From Rhizomys pruinosus (lineage: Eukaryota; Chordata; Mammalia; Rodentia; Spalacidae), in contig VZQC01000263.1 of NCBI GenBank assembly GCA_009823505.1, positions 487,322-551,321 on the forward strand: a stretch of DNA of 64,000 bases. Reading direction: 5' to 3'. The notes under the pieces were generated by a model. It searched no databases, was not told where the DNA came from, and worked only from the letters and a program-made list of their open reading frames with translations. Position 1 is the stretch's first letter. Every line of letters begins with the position of its first letter. Shown here in pieces: positions 22,930 to 34,214 of this stretch. Both the position numbers and the translations under genes were made by a program.

Positions 22930-23500
22930 AATTTGAAGATTGAAGTTTTATCACCAGCCAGAGTTGCAAATATATCAGATGCTTGCCAATGAGGGCCAAG
23001 TAAATGAGGCACCCAAGTGTGACTTCTTCACAGAGTCCAACAGTGGGTGGTATTTGGCCTGGATGTGTGGGGATGTAGGAATCCAAGGTATTAACCCTGA
23101 ATTAGAGACATAGAAATGCCAACTTGCTGTCCACACCATTCTTTTGGAACTGGCAACAGGTTTTCAATTTCTGTACATGTATGCCTTTCTGTACATCAAA
23201 CAATACCACCCACTGCGGATGATCTGGATGACAACGCCAACTTCACAGAATATGGACAGGAACATATCCACTGGTGTTTCAACATGTCATCATACACTCT
23301 GCACTGCATGTTCCCCAGTCCTGGAACCTCACAGAAATACCACAGGCCTTCCCAAATGGTCACGTCTAGGTCGATCTTCTCATCCAGAAATGTCACCTGC
23401 CACATGGGCAGCCCACAGCTCACTACCATCCCCAGCCAGCCCAGCATGGCCAGACAGAAGTTGACTGCATGCAGATCCACGAGGGCCAGAGTCAACTGGA
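22930..23500 (-). pseudogene. Cldn13: Claudin-13-like pseudogene
   Basis: Claudins are four-pass tight-junction proteins. The minus strand from 23495 reads a claudin N-terminus: a first membrane segment (FCLAMLGWLGMVVSC), then LPMWQVTF, then the extracellular-loop signature W-GLW-C (IWEGLWYFCEV) followed by MQCRVYD. The stretch VTF.DE...D.TIWEGLW resembles rodent claudin-13 more than other claudins I know. After about residue 75 the frame is lost, with a deletion where the second and third membrane segments should be. C-terminal-like sequence reappears in another frame near 23050-22980 (PLLDSVKK.HLGASF). Claudin-13 is intronless, so an old duplicate and a retrocopy cannot be told apart. The plus-strand open frame opposite it is a shadow. 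Confidence 0.72.
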
Positions 23501-23613
23501 GTCAGGATGGGGAAGATGGCAGGGAGGGTGGGGACTGCCCTGGGGCTGCAGGATTTCAAGGGCTGAGGAATGAGTGTGGAGTTGTCCTTTAAAAATTATA
23601 AAAGACTAGAGGT

Positions 23614-24172
23614 AGGGGGCTGGAGAGATTGCTCAGTGGTTAAGAGCACTGACTGCTCTTGCAGAGGACCCAGGTTCGATTCCCAGCACCCACATGGCAA
23701 CTAAGAACCGTCTTTGACTCCAGTTCCAGGGGAATCCGACAAAGAAAAAAAAAAAGAAAAAGATAAGGAAACCAACAAGCAAAGCAAAGAGCTACAGGAA
23801 GAGATTGAGAAGCTCCAAAAGGAAGTGGAAACACTAAAGAAATCAGAAGATGAAAAAGGAAATCAAATACTATCCAATCAAGAGGAAAGGAATGGAAAAA
23901 GCCTCAGAAGTAGAATGGAGGAAGCAGAACAAAGAATATCAGACCTGGAAGATAACACAGAATAACTAAAAACCTCAAATAAAGATTATGAAAAAATTTA
24001 AAAAACACAAAAGTGGAACAACCAGGAACTGTGGGACACTATGAAAAGATCAAACCTCTGCATCATAGGAATAGAGGAAGGAGAAGAATCCCAAGAGAAT
24101 GGTATTGATCAGATCTTCAACAGAATAATAGATGAAAATTTCCCCAAACTANAAAAAAAAAAAAAAAAAAAA
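23614..24172 (+). mobile_element. Chimera: B2 5' part joined to L1 ORF1 fragment
   Basis: A B2 head runs 23614-23740 and stops abruptly at ggggaatccgac. Without its tail it passes into L1 ORF1 coding DNA. The translation shows a coiled coil (KELQEEIEKLQKEVETLKKS, then MEEAEQRISDLED) and the start of the RRM region (LCIIGIEEGEESQENG). The element ends in an A-run beginning at an internal A-rich site (FPKL codons); base 24152 is ambiguous. A clear TSD was not found. Confidence 0.85.
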
Positions 24173-24174
24173 GA

Positions 24175-24555
<381 letters not shown>

Positions 24556-24556
24556 T

Positions 24557-24797
24557 TCTTTTATTTTTATTTATTTCTGTATGTGTATGAATGTACTGTC
24601 TGCATGCAGGTCTGTGCACCCGTGTCGTGCAATGCCGCGGAGGTCAGAAGAGGGTGTCGGATTCCCCTGGAACTGGAGTTCTCCTGGAATTGGAGTTTCA
24701 GACGGTTCTCAGCCGCCATGTGGGTGCTGGGGATTGAACCCGGGTCCTCTGTAAGAGCAGTCGGCGCTCTTAACCGCTAGGCCATCTCTCCAGCCCC
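24557..24797 (-). mobile_element. B2-superfamily SINE, duplication subfamily
   Basis: Close to consensus, with many CpGs retained (gccgcggaggtc, cagtcggcgctc), so a young copy. Confidence 0.96.
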
Positions 24798-24799
24798 AG

Positions 24800-25500
24800 A
24801 AGCTATGTCTTTTCTGGAGGACTCTACCTGCAAATTGATCAGTTCTTTTTGGCTCAAAGCTGAAATGATGGTTTTCAAAATCATTTCACTGACATAAAAG
24901 CATTAAAAATATTTTGAATACATAAAAAAATTAAAAGATATTTTGAGTATATAAAAAATCATTTCCCTGGTTCGAAGAATCACCCTTTCATCTTCTCCTC
25001 TTCCTAACTCTAATCAAGCTTATTTCCAAACCTTTCATCTTGTGAATGTTTCTACTTAGTGAATTTGTGAGGCTTGCTTAATTGTATTTCACGGCTTATC
25101 CCAAAAAGTCAGGTTTTGAAAAGTAGATTAGCAATTTTTATTTCTGGTAGAGTCCTTTATGATTTGCTGCAGGATTTCACGGTCCATTATTGAGATCCAG
25201 TTGAGTGGACCGTTTCCCTGTGAGCAATAACAACTTGATCTGTCCCCACTCAAGGCCTTAGGCAAAGGTTCAGCTTCAGTATGATCTTATAAAAGGTACA
25301 GGGATGGCTCCAGGCCTTGGTAGCATACCAAGAATTTAACCGTGATTAAGAGACACATAGTACCTTCAGGGCCAAACACTGTTTAATTTCACCTTCATGT
25401 ACTTGGTTCAACCACAACCATATAGGTGACCTATAGCAAGTTGCAGGAACTCTTCCTGGTGGGTCTCCAAGAGCTCCCTAACATTAATGCCATACAATAC
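24800..25500. other. Apparently unique sequence
   Basis: AT-rich; nothing recognised. Confidence 0.45.
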
Positions 25501-25507
25501 CAAATGG

Positions 25508-25740
25508 AGGGGCTGGAGAGATGGCTCAGTGGTTAAGAGAAGAGTTAACTGATTGTTCTTGCAAAGGACCCGAGTTTGGCTCCCAGCACCCACATGGCAG
25601 CTAACAACCATCCATAACTCTGGGCAACGCAACACACCCTTCTGGCCTCTGCAAACAGTACACAAATGTGGTGTACTTACATACAGATAGACAAAACAAT
25701 TGTTTACATAACATAAAACCAAATAAATCCAAAAATATTT
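25508..25740 (+). mobile_element. B2-superfamily SINE
   Basis: ggggctggagagatggctcag start with a small insertion near 25545; tail ccaaataaatcc. Confidence 0.9.
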
Positions 25741-25799
25741 AAGTACCCAATGGAAGATGATTCCATTTGGCCAGGCTGCTCCTAATGTCATATGTATTG

Positions 25800-26095
25800 T
25801 GTTTGCATGCTTTGGAGTTGGTTGTCTGTGTGCCTGTGTGCATGTGTGTATACATGTGTGTGTGTGTGTGTGTGTGTGTGATGTGTGGTATATGTGTGTG
25901 TGGTGTCCTCTATCACTCTGCCTTGTTGCCTTAAGGCAGGGTCTCTTGTTAGACCTGGAGCTAGGTTGGAAGCCAGCAAGTCCAAATAATCCTCCTGTCT
26001 CCATCCTTAACAGCTCTAGAGTTGCAGGCATGCACAAAATCATACCTATAATTACACAGCGTTCTTGCACACTGAATCATCTCCCCAGGTCTTGT
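25800..26095 (-). mobile_element. B4 SINE with (TG)n
   Basis: A TG tract at about 25850-25905, the B1-like ttaaggcagggtctc core and the tRNA-like catctccccaggtc end. Confidence 0.75.
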
Positions 26096-26099
26096 TTTT

Positions 26100-26405
26100 A
26101 CTTTTGAGACAAGATCTCACCCTATATAATGGGGTCAGCATGAAATTTGATATGTAGCCCACGCTAATCTCAAACTCATGGCAATCCTCCTACCTCAGCC
26201 TCCTAAGGTTATAAGATATACTCAGAATGGTTTTATTCAAATACAAAATACAAAACCTAGTGTGGTGGCTTACACCTTTAGTCCCGGAACCCAGGAGGCT
26301 GAAACAAGAGGATTGCCATCACTTGAACTTAGACTACATAGCTTATCTCAAAATTCAAAAACAAGATTAGTACCGTGGCTCAGGCCTGTAGGCAATACAA
26401 TCAAG
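26100..26405. mobile_element. Old B1 remnants
   Basis: A reversed remnant at 26100-26215 and a forward one at about 26255-26370. Confidence 0.65.
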
Positions 26406-26419
26406 AATATGTCTCGAAA

Positions 26420-26960
26420 GGTTATTCCTGGACAAACTGTCAGCCCATGAAAGGAAACAACCAGAATTGACCAGAGTCCAAGACAACAGCTCCAGAGAAA
26501 GTAGACTGTTTTGCTTCTCATCCACCTGTGCCCCTTTTCTAAGCCTAGGGAACAATCTGCGGAAGAGGGGGCGTGGTAGAATGTAAGGGCTGCGATTGGG
26601 GTGAATGGTGAAACTACAGCAATGTAGTCTGGACACTCATTTGATCAACTTGATTGAACAAACAACCTGTCACCCCCCACTGGATGGTGGGGCTGTAGGT
26701 GTTTGGGCACAACAGCCTGCAGATAGGTTTTGCATGAAGGATGCTTGTACTCATGGATTATCACTTATAGCTAAAAATGAAAAAAAAAAAACTGAGAAGA
26801 TGCAGGGAACAGTTATGGCAGAATGATGATCTGGGATGGGGTGGTGTGGGATGGGGTGGGGTGGAAGGGAAAGGAAAATATGCCTGAACTGAATTGGAAA
26901 ATGATGTATGAAATACACAAAGCATCAATAAAAAAAATAAATAAATAAAAAGTAAAAAAA
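26420..26960 (+). mobile_element. L1-tailed element, 3' part
   Basis: The same sequence as 54631-55165 and 63395-63930 reversed: ggttattcctggac start, a G/A-rich tract near 26830-26880, tgaaatacacaaagcatcaataaaa end and an A-rich tail. No L1 ORF2 is attached. Confidence 0.85.
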
Positions 26961-27034
26961 ATAAAAAATAAACTGATGGTTATCTCAAAAAAAAAAGAAT
27001 CTGTCTCAAAGTGAAAAAAACACAAACAAACACA

Positions 27035-27130
27035 ATTTAAATGGCTGGAGATATAGTTCAGTGAAACCACATTTACCTAGCATTTGTAAGGCCTTAAGTT
27101 CAATTCCCAGTACTACACATAAAAAGACCA
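27035..27130 (+). mobile_element. ID/tRNA-like SINE remnant
   Basis: ggctggagatatagttcagtg ... aagttcaattcccagtac resembles a tRNA-derived SINE head followed by A-rich sequence. Confidence 0.55.
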
Positions 27131-27590
27131 GGTAGTTGATGGACTGCATTTGTAAACTGGTCAGTTATGTGTTTAGGCATGTGTGAATAGACATATAAAT
27201 ATTTAATATATACTTATGTATACTTAGGAAAAGACAATAATGGATTTTATCTGGAACTAAAAATTTCCAAATAGAATGTGACAGAAATATATACTTTTGG
27301 AAGAATTACAGTTCTTATAATAACAGCACTTAGCCATGGTAGAGGATTGAGAGTGAGCTTAGGGTGGATGGGAAATAGCTCAGAGGACATTTTTCATCCC
27401 AGTAGAGGTAACTAGATGATAGGAATAATAATATCCATTCAGAGAAACAGAAATCAAATAACTCTTACCTGCTATTCAACAGATTGATAGAAAATTATAA
27501 GACTTCACTTGCAATGGATGTAATTCTATTTTATTATAGTCAGCAAAGGGAAAGCAGTTTAAAGCCAATTTCATATACTCGGGTGTTATA
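27130..27590. other. Apparently unique sequence
   Basis: Nothing recognised. Confidence 0.45.
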
Positions 27591-27599
27591 GAAATGATA

Positions 27600-27790
27600 A
27601 GCTAACTTGACAGGCTGCCAACTTTTTGATTAAAGAATTTTCTTGGATCCTTCCACTGGAGCCTGGTCAACCTACCAAGAGTCTTGCCCTTAAATAACAC
27701 TGATTCTCCCCCTCCCAGCAGCCATCGATTGCCAGAAGTTCCTCAGGTACGGTTGGGGTTTCTTACTAACTTCTACACATCTATGCCAGG
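27600..27790 (-). mobile_element. L1 3'-region remnant
   Basis: The block ccactggagcctggtcaacc is shared with 45770-45790, which lies in another reversed L1 tail. Confidence 0.55.
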
Positions 27791-27966
27791 ATTCTGTCTG
27801 GCTTAAGTTTGGTGAGAATTGTGCACAGAAATTTTATTGTCTATGCCTCAATATATTAATAATATGCATATAATATATATATTAGAGTACCTGAAATTTA
27901 GTAGGGAGTAGTAAGGGAGTTGCTGATGGGGGATTTAAATACAAATTGTATTGCATGGAATTTATA

Positions 27967-27981
27967 AAAATTCCATTTTAC

Positions 27982-28028
<47 letters not shown>

Positions 28029-28283
28029 TTGGTGTTTTTGAGACAGGGTGTCCCTGTAGCCCCGGCTGTCCCAGAACTCACTCTGTAGACCAGGCTGGCC
28101 TGGAACTCAGATATCTGCCTGCCTATGCCTCCTGAGTGTTGGGATTAAAGGCATGCACCACCACACCCGGCTTAAAGGCTCTTAGCAGCCATGTGGGTGC
28201 TGGGAATCGAACCCAGGTCCTCTGCAAGAGCAGTCAGTGCTCTTAACCACTGAGCCATCTCTCTGGCCCAAAATTTCATTTTA
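27967..28283 (-). mobile_element. Chimera: B2 head joined to B1, single TSD
   Basis: Reading the minus strand: a B2 head of about 96 nt (28269-28173), immediately a complete B1 (28172-28031), then an (AAAT)n tail (28030-27981). The unit is flanked by aaaattccatttta (27967-27980) and aaaatttcatttta (28270-28283), 13 of 14 identical. Confidence 0.82.
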
Positions 28284-28299
28284 AAAGTAAAAAAAAGCA

Positions 28300-28515
28300 G
28301 GGCTGGAGAGATGGCCTAGCGGTTAAGAGCGCTGACTGCTCTTGCAGAGGACCCAGATTCGATCCCCAGCACCCACATGGCGGCTGAGAACCTTCTTTAA
28401 CTCCAGTTCCAGAGGAATCTAACACCCTCTTCTGACCTCCGTGGCATTGCACGACACGGGTGCACAAACCTACATGCAGACAGTACATTCATACACATAC
28501 AAAAATAAATAAAAT
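28300..28515 (+). mobile_element. B2-superfamily SINE
   Basis: Near consensus, tail aaaaataaataaaat. Confidence 0.95.
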
Positions 28516-28670
28516 TTTGCCGGGCGTAGTGGCGCACGCCTTTAATTCTAGCACTCGGGAGGCAGAGGCAGGCGGATCTGTGTGAGTTCAAGGCCAGCCT
28601 GGTCTACAGAGTGAGTTCCAGGACAGCTGGAGCTACAGGGAGACCCTGTCTCAAAAAGACAAAAAAAAAA

Positions 28671-28709
<39 letters not shown>

Positions 28710-28725
28710 AATTTTTTAAAATCAG
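28516..28725 (+). mobile_element. B1 SINE inserted at the B2 tail, (AAAT)n tail
   Basis: gccgggcgtagtggcgcacgcc start; CpG-rich, young. The tail is an AAAT repeat. Confidence 0.95.
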
Positions 28726-28734
28726 TGAAAAAAG

Positions 28735-29060
28735 CAATTTTCTTGGAAAGGATAATTTTTATTTAAAAAAAAGAATTAAAATCAAGGAAGAAATACAATC
28801 AAATATTTTTTGTTTTCTGTTTTTGTTTTATTATTGTCACAAGATCTCACTATGTAGCCCTGGCTGGTCTGGAACACTCTGTAGCCCAAGCTCACAGCAA
28901 AATAAATACTGTAGCAATTCATTTTCATATAGTTCCTGACAGCTACCAAAGCCCCTTAATTATCTAGTCTAGAGGGCTTTATCTTCATATATATTATAAT
29001 CTTTCACATTTCTTGAGGATTTCACACTATTTGCCTAATTCCTTCTATTTTAAAATAGTT
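28735..29060. other. Mostly unique, with B1 remnant near 28830-28895
   Basis: Only a short reversed B1 core (caagatctcactatgtagccc) is recognised. Confidence 0.5.
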
Positions 29061-29066
29061 TCTGGG

Positions 29067-29285
29067 GACTGGTGATATGATTTAGCAGGTAACAACTCTT
29101 TCCTTCAAGCCTGACAACCTGAGTTTGACTCCCAGAACCCACATGGTAGAGAGAACCACCTCATTTGGTGACCACGGGAAGGGAAAACCCCAGTGCGGAG
29201 CACAAGGGCAGAACTGATGGTGGTTTGGGCTTGCCAAGGAGGAGCCTTCAAACATAACATCTTTCACCCTAATAAAAAAAAATCA
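29067..29285 (+). mobile_element. B2-like head followed by an unclassified repeat
   Basis: 29067-29165 is B2-like. 29170-29280 (agtgcggagcacaaggg ... ttcaccctaataaa) matches the reverse complement of 33855-33950, so it is an interspersed repeat with a polyadenylation-like end. Family not recognised. Confidence 0.6.
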
Positions 29286-29339
29286 TAAGCTTAAGATGCT
29301 AAAACCTATGCTATATGTGGCATGCATATGTGCATATTT

Positions 29340-29855
<516 letters not shown>

Positions 29856-30009
29856 AAATGGAATCAAATAGTTTTTGAAAACTTCATATACTATAGGCAA
29901 TAAAAATAACTGCAAATAGTACAAAAAGATATGAAAAAATTGAACCTTTCTTCCTATTTTATCCTACCTTTCAGGTCTGTCAACCCCAAAGCAACTATTA
30001 TTATTAGCA

Positions 30010-30385
30010 TTTTTGTGTTACTTTGGTTTTTTTGAGATAGGGGCTCACTGTGCTCTCTGTGTAGGTCTGGGTGGCTTGGAACTCACTATGTAGATCAGGC
30101 TGGTCTCAGAAATCTGCCTGCCTGTGCCTCTGGAGTACTGGGATTAAAGGCATGTGCCACAACGTCCAGCTTATTGACAGCATTGTTTGTTTGTTTGTTT
30201 GTTCAGTTGGTCGGTTGGTTTTGTTTGTTTTTGTTAGTTTGATTTTTTGCAACAAAGTCTCACAATGTAGCCCAGGCTAGCCTGAAACTCACTCTGTAGC
30301 CCAATGTGACCTCGAACTCACAGCAATCCTCCTGCATCAGTGTCTTGAGTGCTAGGATTATAGGCATGAGGCATGCCTAGCTACT
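30010..30385 (-). mobile_element. Two reversed B1 SINEs
   Basis: Bodies at about 30010-30175 and 30240-30380, separated by a TTTG-rich tail. Confidence 0.88.
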
Positions 30386-30399
30386 GTTACCTTCTTAAA

Positions 30400-30558
30400 T
30401 ATATATCTTTATATATGTAAGTGAGAGGATACTTTATATATTTTCTTATCTCTTACCTTTCTCTCTCTCTCTCTCTCTGTCTCTGTCTCTCTGATATATA
30501 AATCTATATCTTTATATACGTAAATGAGAGGATACTTTATATATTTTCCTGTCTCTTA

Positions 30559-30616
<58 letters not shown>

Positions 30617-30625
30617 ATAAATCTA
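30400..30625. repeat. Tandem duplication of about 105 bp with (TC)n core
   Basis: A block containing gtaagtgagaggatactttatat and ending tctgatatataaatctat occurs twice (about 30400-30505 and 30506-30622). The TC tract is longer in the second unit. Confidence 0.88.
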
Positions 30626-30649
30626 TGCTTTAGTTTGCTTCCTTTTGTT

Positions 30650-30880
30650 TTGTTTCAGGCAGGGTCTCCAGTAACCCAGACTGGCTTTGAACTCAGTATG
30701 TAGAGGGAAGACTCAAGGCTGGCCTGGAACTCCTGATCTTCCTGCATCTACCATCACCCTGTAGTCCCAGCTGTCCTGGAACTCACTCTGTAGACCAGGC
30801 TGGCCTTGAACTCCCAAAGATCCACCTGCCTCTGCCTCTCAAGTGCTGGGATTAAAGGCGTGCACCACCACGCCCGGCGA
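30650..30880 (-). mobile_element. Old B1 then young B1, reversed
   Basis: Degenerate copy at 30650-30740; near-consensus copy at 30755-30880 ending ccaccacgcccggc. Confidence 0.9.
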
Positions 30881-30884
30881 TGCA

Positions 30885-31905
30885 CTCCTTCTTAAAGATC
30901 TTCCCACCACCACTCAGTTGGTTTTATGTCACTGTACCCTACTAGTTATTTTCCTCCCTCTCACTTCCTCCTTTCTAACCTCTTTCCCCAGTTTCCTATT
31001 ACCCATCTGTTTCTTAAAACTGAACTTCCTGGTCTTTATTTCAACATCTCATTTGGTAAACTTACCACTTGTTTCATCTTCCGTTTTCTTCGCTGGATGA
31101 CTTGGATCTCTGTATCTCATATCTTGATGCCTCTCTTTTATGATCGCTAAACTTCATTCATGAACACTTAACTACTTTATGTAAATAACGCCAAATACTG
31201 GATTTTCTGGTCACAACTTATACTCTTATTTATCTTTACAGCATTACCCAATCTCAGTACATAATGGTATAAAAATAAGCTTTCTCGCAACAGTACATAA
31301 TACAATATCTTGAAAATTACTCTATTTTTCCATATTCATTTTCACAGTTTAGCTTAGTCATTTTATAATTACCACTTCCTACAATCATAATTACCATATT
31401 GTGTATAAGATTTTCATGTACTTTCACTGCAGAAGATCAATTTTCATTGGCATCCAACAAAATTAACACGGACGTGTTAAAATTTAGGAACATGTTACAT
31501 GTCCCATAGAGCAAAATTAATATGACATCTAAAAATTATTAGTTATACTCCAGTAGGTTAAAATTATACCAAAGAAATCTATAAGGTAAGCTCTAGGGCA
31601 ATATTGCTTATCTTGAAGATGGAATAATAGATTATAATTGCTTTATTAAGTACAGCGTTCTGAATTCCTATGAAGCTATAATAGCTTCTTGTGCACTAGA
31701 AATTTTGTTATTTAGGATATAATTTGATCATAAAGTGCACTGTTTGCTCTTGAATAACTCCCATTTTCCACCTCAGAGACATTTCATTGCAGCATCAAAT
31801 AATCAAATGGTTATTACAATTGTAAAGTTCCTGAAGCACTTTAAAATCCTTTCCGTTGAGAAATGATTTTAAAATGAAATATGATATAAGTTAAAAGGGC
31901 AAACT
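30885..31905. other. Longest repeat-free stretch in the window
   Basis: About 1 kb of AT-rich sequence without recognised repeats. Open frames are short, with no family resemblance and no obvious splice-bounded exon. It could be conserved non-coding DNA; sequence alone cannot say. Confidence 0.5.
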
Positions 31906-31907
31906 GA

Positions 31908-32155
31908 GGGGCTGGAGAGATGGCCTAGTGGTTAAGAGCGCCAACCGCTCTTACAGAGGACCTGGGTTCGATCCCCAGCACCCACATGGTGGCTGAGAAC
32001 CATCTGAAACTCCAATTCCAGGAGAACTCCAGTTCCAGGGGAATCCAACACCCTCTTCTAACCTCCACGGCATTGCATGACACGGGTGCACAAACCTGCA
32101 TGCAGACGGTACATTCATACACATACAGAAATAAACAAAATTTAAAAAAATTTTA
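31908..32155 (+). mobile_element. B2-superfamily SINE, duplication subfamily
   Basis: Both 17-bp units present. gggcaaactga lies on each side (31898 and 32160), the TSD. Confidence 0.96.
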
Positions 32156-32369
32156 AAAAGGGCAAACTGAATTTAATCCCGTGTATTTCATTTGAAAGCC
32201 ATGTAGAGGATGCACAATAGCTCATCCTTATTGGATATCAGCCTTTAGTTGGCAACACTCAGAGGGAGTAAAACAAGCACATGAAAGTTTGAGGAACCGC
32301 TAATCCCATGAATTTATATTTACATACATTGGCTTTTGATTTCCTTATTTCTTCAAACTGTTTTTAATT

Positions 32370-32905
32370 TTTGTGTGTGTGACAGAACATGTGTGGAAGT
32401 CAGAGGACAACTTTCACGAGGTAATTCTTACCTTCCGTCTTTTTTGATATATATGTTTATTTTTTCAATTTTTATTTTTTATGTGTGTGAATGTACTGTC
32501 TCCATGTAGGTTTGTGCACCTGTATCGTGCAATGCCGTGGAGGTCAGAAGAGGGTGTCGGATTCCCCTGGAACTGGAGTTAAAGACAGTTCTCAGCCACA
32601 TGTGGGTGCTGGGGAATCAAACCCGGGTCCTCTGCAAGAGGAGTCCACGCTCCTAACCACTAGGCCATCTCTTCAGCCCCACCTTCCATCTTCTTGAGGG
32701 AGAGTCTCTCCTCTTGGTTCTGCTGCTGAGAGTACTGCCTACTCCAGGCCAGCCACCCCATGAACCTCCCTGACAATTCTCCTGTCCCTGCCTCCCATCT
32801 CCCTGGATGAGTGCTAGGATTACAGATGCACATCACCACATCTAGTTTATGTGGACTCCAGGGATCATACAGGTCATCAGGGTTTCATAGCTAGCAGTTC
32901 TTTTA
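32370..32905 (-). mobile_element. B4 SINE split by a B2
   Basis: B4 parts at 32370-32440 and 32690-32900 (agagtctctcctcttgg core). A reversed B2 occupies about 32445-32680. It is flanked by accttccgtctt and accttccatctt, the B2 TSD. Confidence 0.82.
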
Positions 32906-33515
32906 CTTGATGCTCTATTTCTTTTTTAATTTTTTTATTTATTATTTTTTTTTCCTTTTTTTATTTTATTTTTTTATTGATGCTTTGTGTATTTCATGCA
33001 TCATTTTCCAATTCAGTTCAGGCATATTTCCCTTTCCCTTCCCCCCCATCCCACCCCACCCTATCCCAGATCATGCATTCTGCCATAACTGTCCTGCATC
33101 TTTCAGGTTTTTTTTTCATTTTTTAGCAATAAGTGATCATTTATGTGTACAAGCATCCCTCATGTAAAACCAATTTGCAGGCTGTTGTGCCCAAACACTC
33201 ACAGCCCCACCATCCAGCGTGGGGGGGGTGCTTATAAGTTGATCAAATGAGTGTCCAGACTATATTGCTGTAGTTTCACCATTCACCCCAATCGCAGCCC
33301 TTACATCCTATTATGTGTATGAGTGTAGTGTCTGCATGTAGGTTGGTGCACCTGTGTCGTGCGATGCTGCGGAGGTCAGAAGAGGGCATTGGATTCCCCT
33401 GGAACTGAAGTTAAAGACAGTTCTTAGCTGGGAATCAAACCCGGGTCCTCTGCAAAAGCAGTAGGCTCTCTTAACCACCGAGCCATCTCTCCAGCCCCCT
33501 TGATGCTCTATTTCT
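32906..33515 (-). mobile_element. Chimera: B2 joined to L1-type tail, single TSD
   Basis: A perfect 17-bp TSD, cttgatgctctatttct, lies at 32906-32922 and 33499-33515. On the minus strand a B2 (33498 to about 33312) starts exactly at the TSD. It passes without an A-tail into the 3' part of the L1-tailed element (33310-32940), which ends in the poly-A (poly-T here) next to the other TSD copy. Confidence 0.92.
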
Positions 33516-33592
33516 ACACCAAAATATAAATCCTTATCATTAACTCTAAATCAAAATACCCCCTGAAAGTCCATGACAATGTTATGTGTGCA

Positions 33593-33595
<3 letters not shown>

Positions 33596-33632
<37 letters not shown>
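33596..33632. repeat. (GT)n microsatellite
   Basis: About 36 bp of GT, followed by an old reversed B1 to about 33775. Confidence 0.9.
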
Positions 33633-33635
<3 letters not shown>

Positions 33636-33784
33636 GAATTGCTTTGGTTTGTGTTCTGTTTTGTTGACCTAGGGACTCATATATAGCTGAGGCTGACCTT
33701 GAACTAACAATCTTCTGGCTTCCTCAGCTTCCCAGTGCAGGAGTTACTATCCTGTGCCACTCACTATGCCTGGCTTAGTGCTTA

Positions 33785-34210
33785 TTTCTTTTTTTTTTCC
33801 TTTTTTTTTCAGCTTATGATTTCTTTTTTTATTTATTTTTTTCTTTATTAGGCTGAAAGATGTCATGTTTTCCTTAAGGTGTTGTTTGAAGGCTCCTCCT
33901 GGATAAGCCCAAACAACCATCAGTCCTGCCCTTGTGCTCCACACTGGGGTCCCCTGATACAGCCTGCATAGTCCAACAATGGCAATCTACACTCTGAAGA
34001 GGCTGAAACTCCAGTAGTAGCTCAGTCCACAAGTTAAATGTCTCAGCAGTCCCCATCTGGCACTGAAGGTTTGGAGAATTCGTGGAGAGACAGGAGTCTT
34101 CAGTCCATATTGGAAGGTTGAAAGGCTGTGTCTCATGTCTTTCAAGGATGGCAAAAGCAGTGGCAGCCATGGTAGCTGCACTTGCCAGTAAGAATTGAAG
34201 ACAGGCAAAA
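33785..34210 (-). repeat. Unclassified interspersed repeat
   Basis: Its left 100 bp match 29170-29280 reversed, including the polyadenylation-like end next to a poly-T. A 98-codon open frame on the minus strand (34170-33874) shows no family I know and probably reflects repeat sequence. Confidence 0.5.
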
Positions 34211-34214
34211 CAAC

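Noticed and set aside
23116..23592. 158-codon plus-strand frame
   Set aside because: Antisense shadow of the claudin-like remnant, which has the recognisable motifs.
24557..24797. tRNA gene
   Set aside because: A- and B-box-like sequences belong to the tRNA-derived head of a B2 SINE; no cloverleaf of a mature tRNA.
25408..26070. 220-codon open frame on the minus strand
   Set aside because: It runs through a B4, a CA repeat and a B2; residues are repeat-encoded (HTHTHT run), with no family resemblance.
33874..34170. 98-codon minus-strand frame starting MAATAFAILERH
   Set aside because: Part of an interspersed repeat shared with 29.2 kb; no family match.
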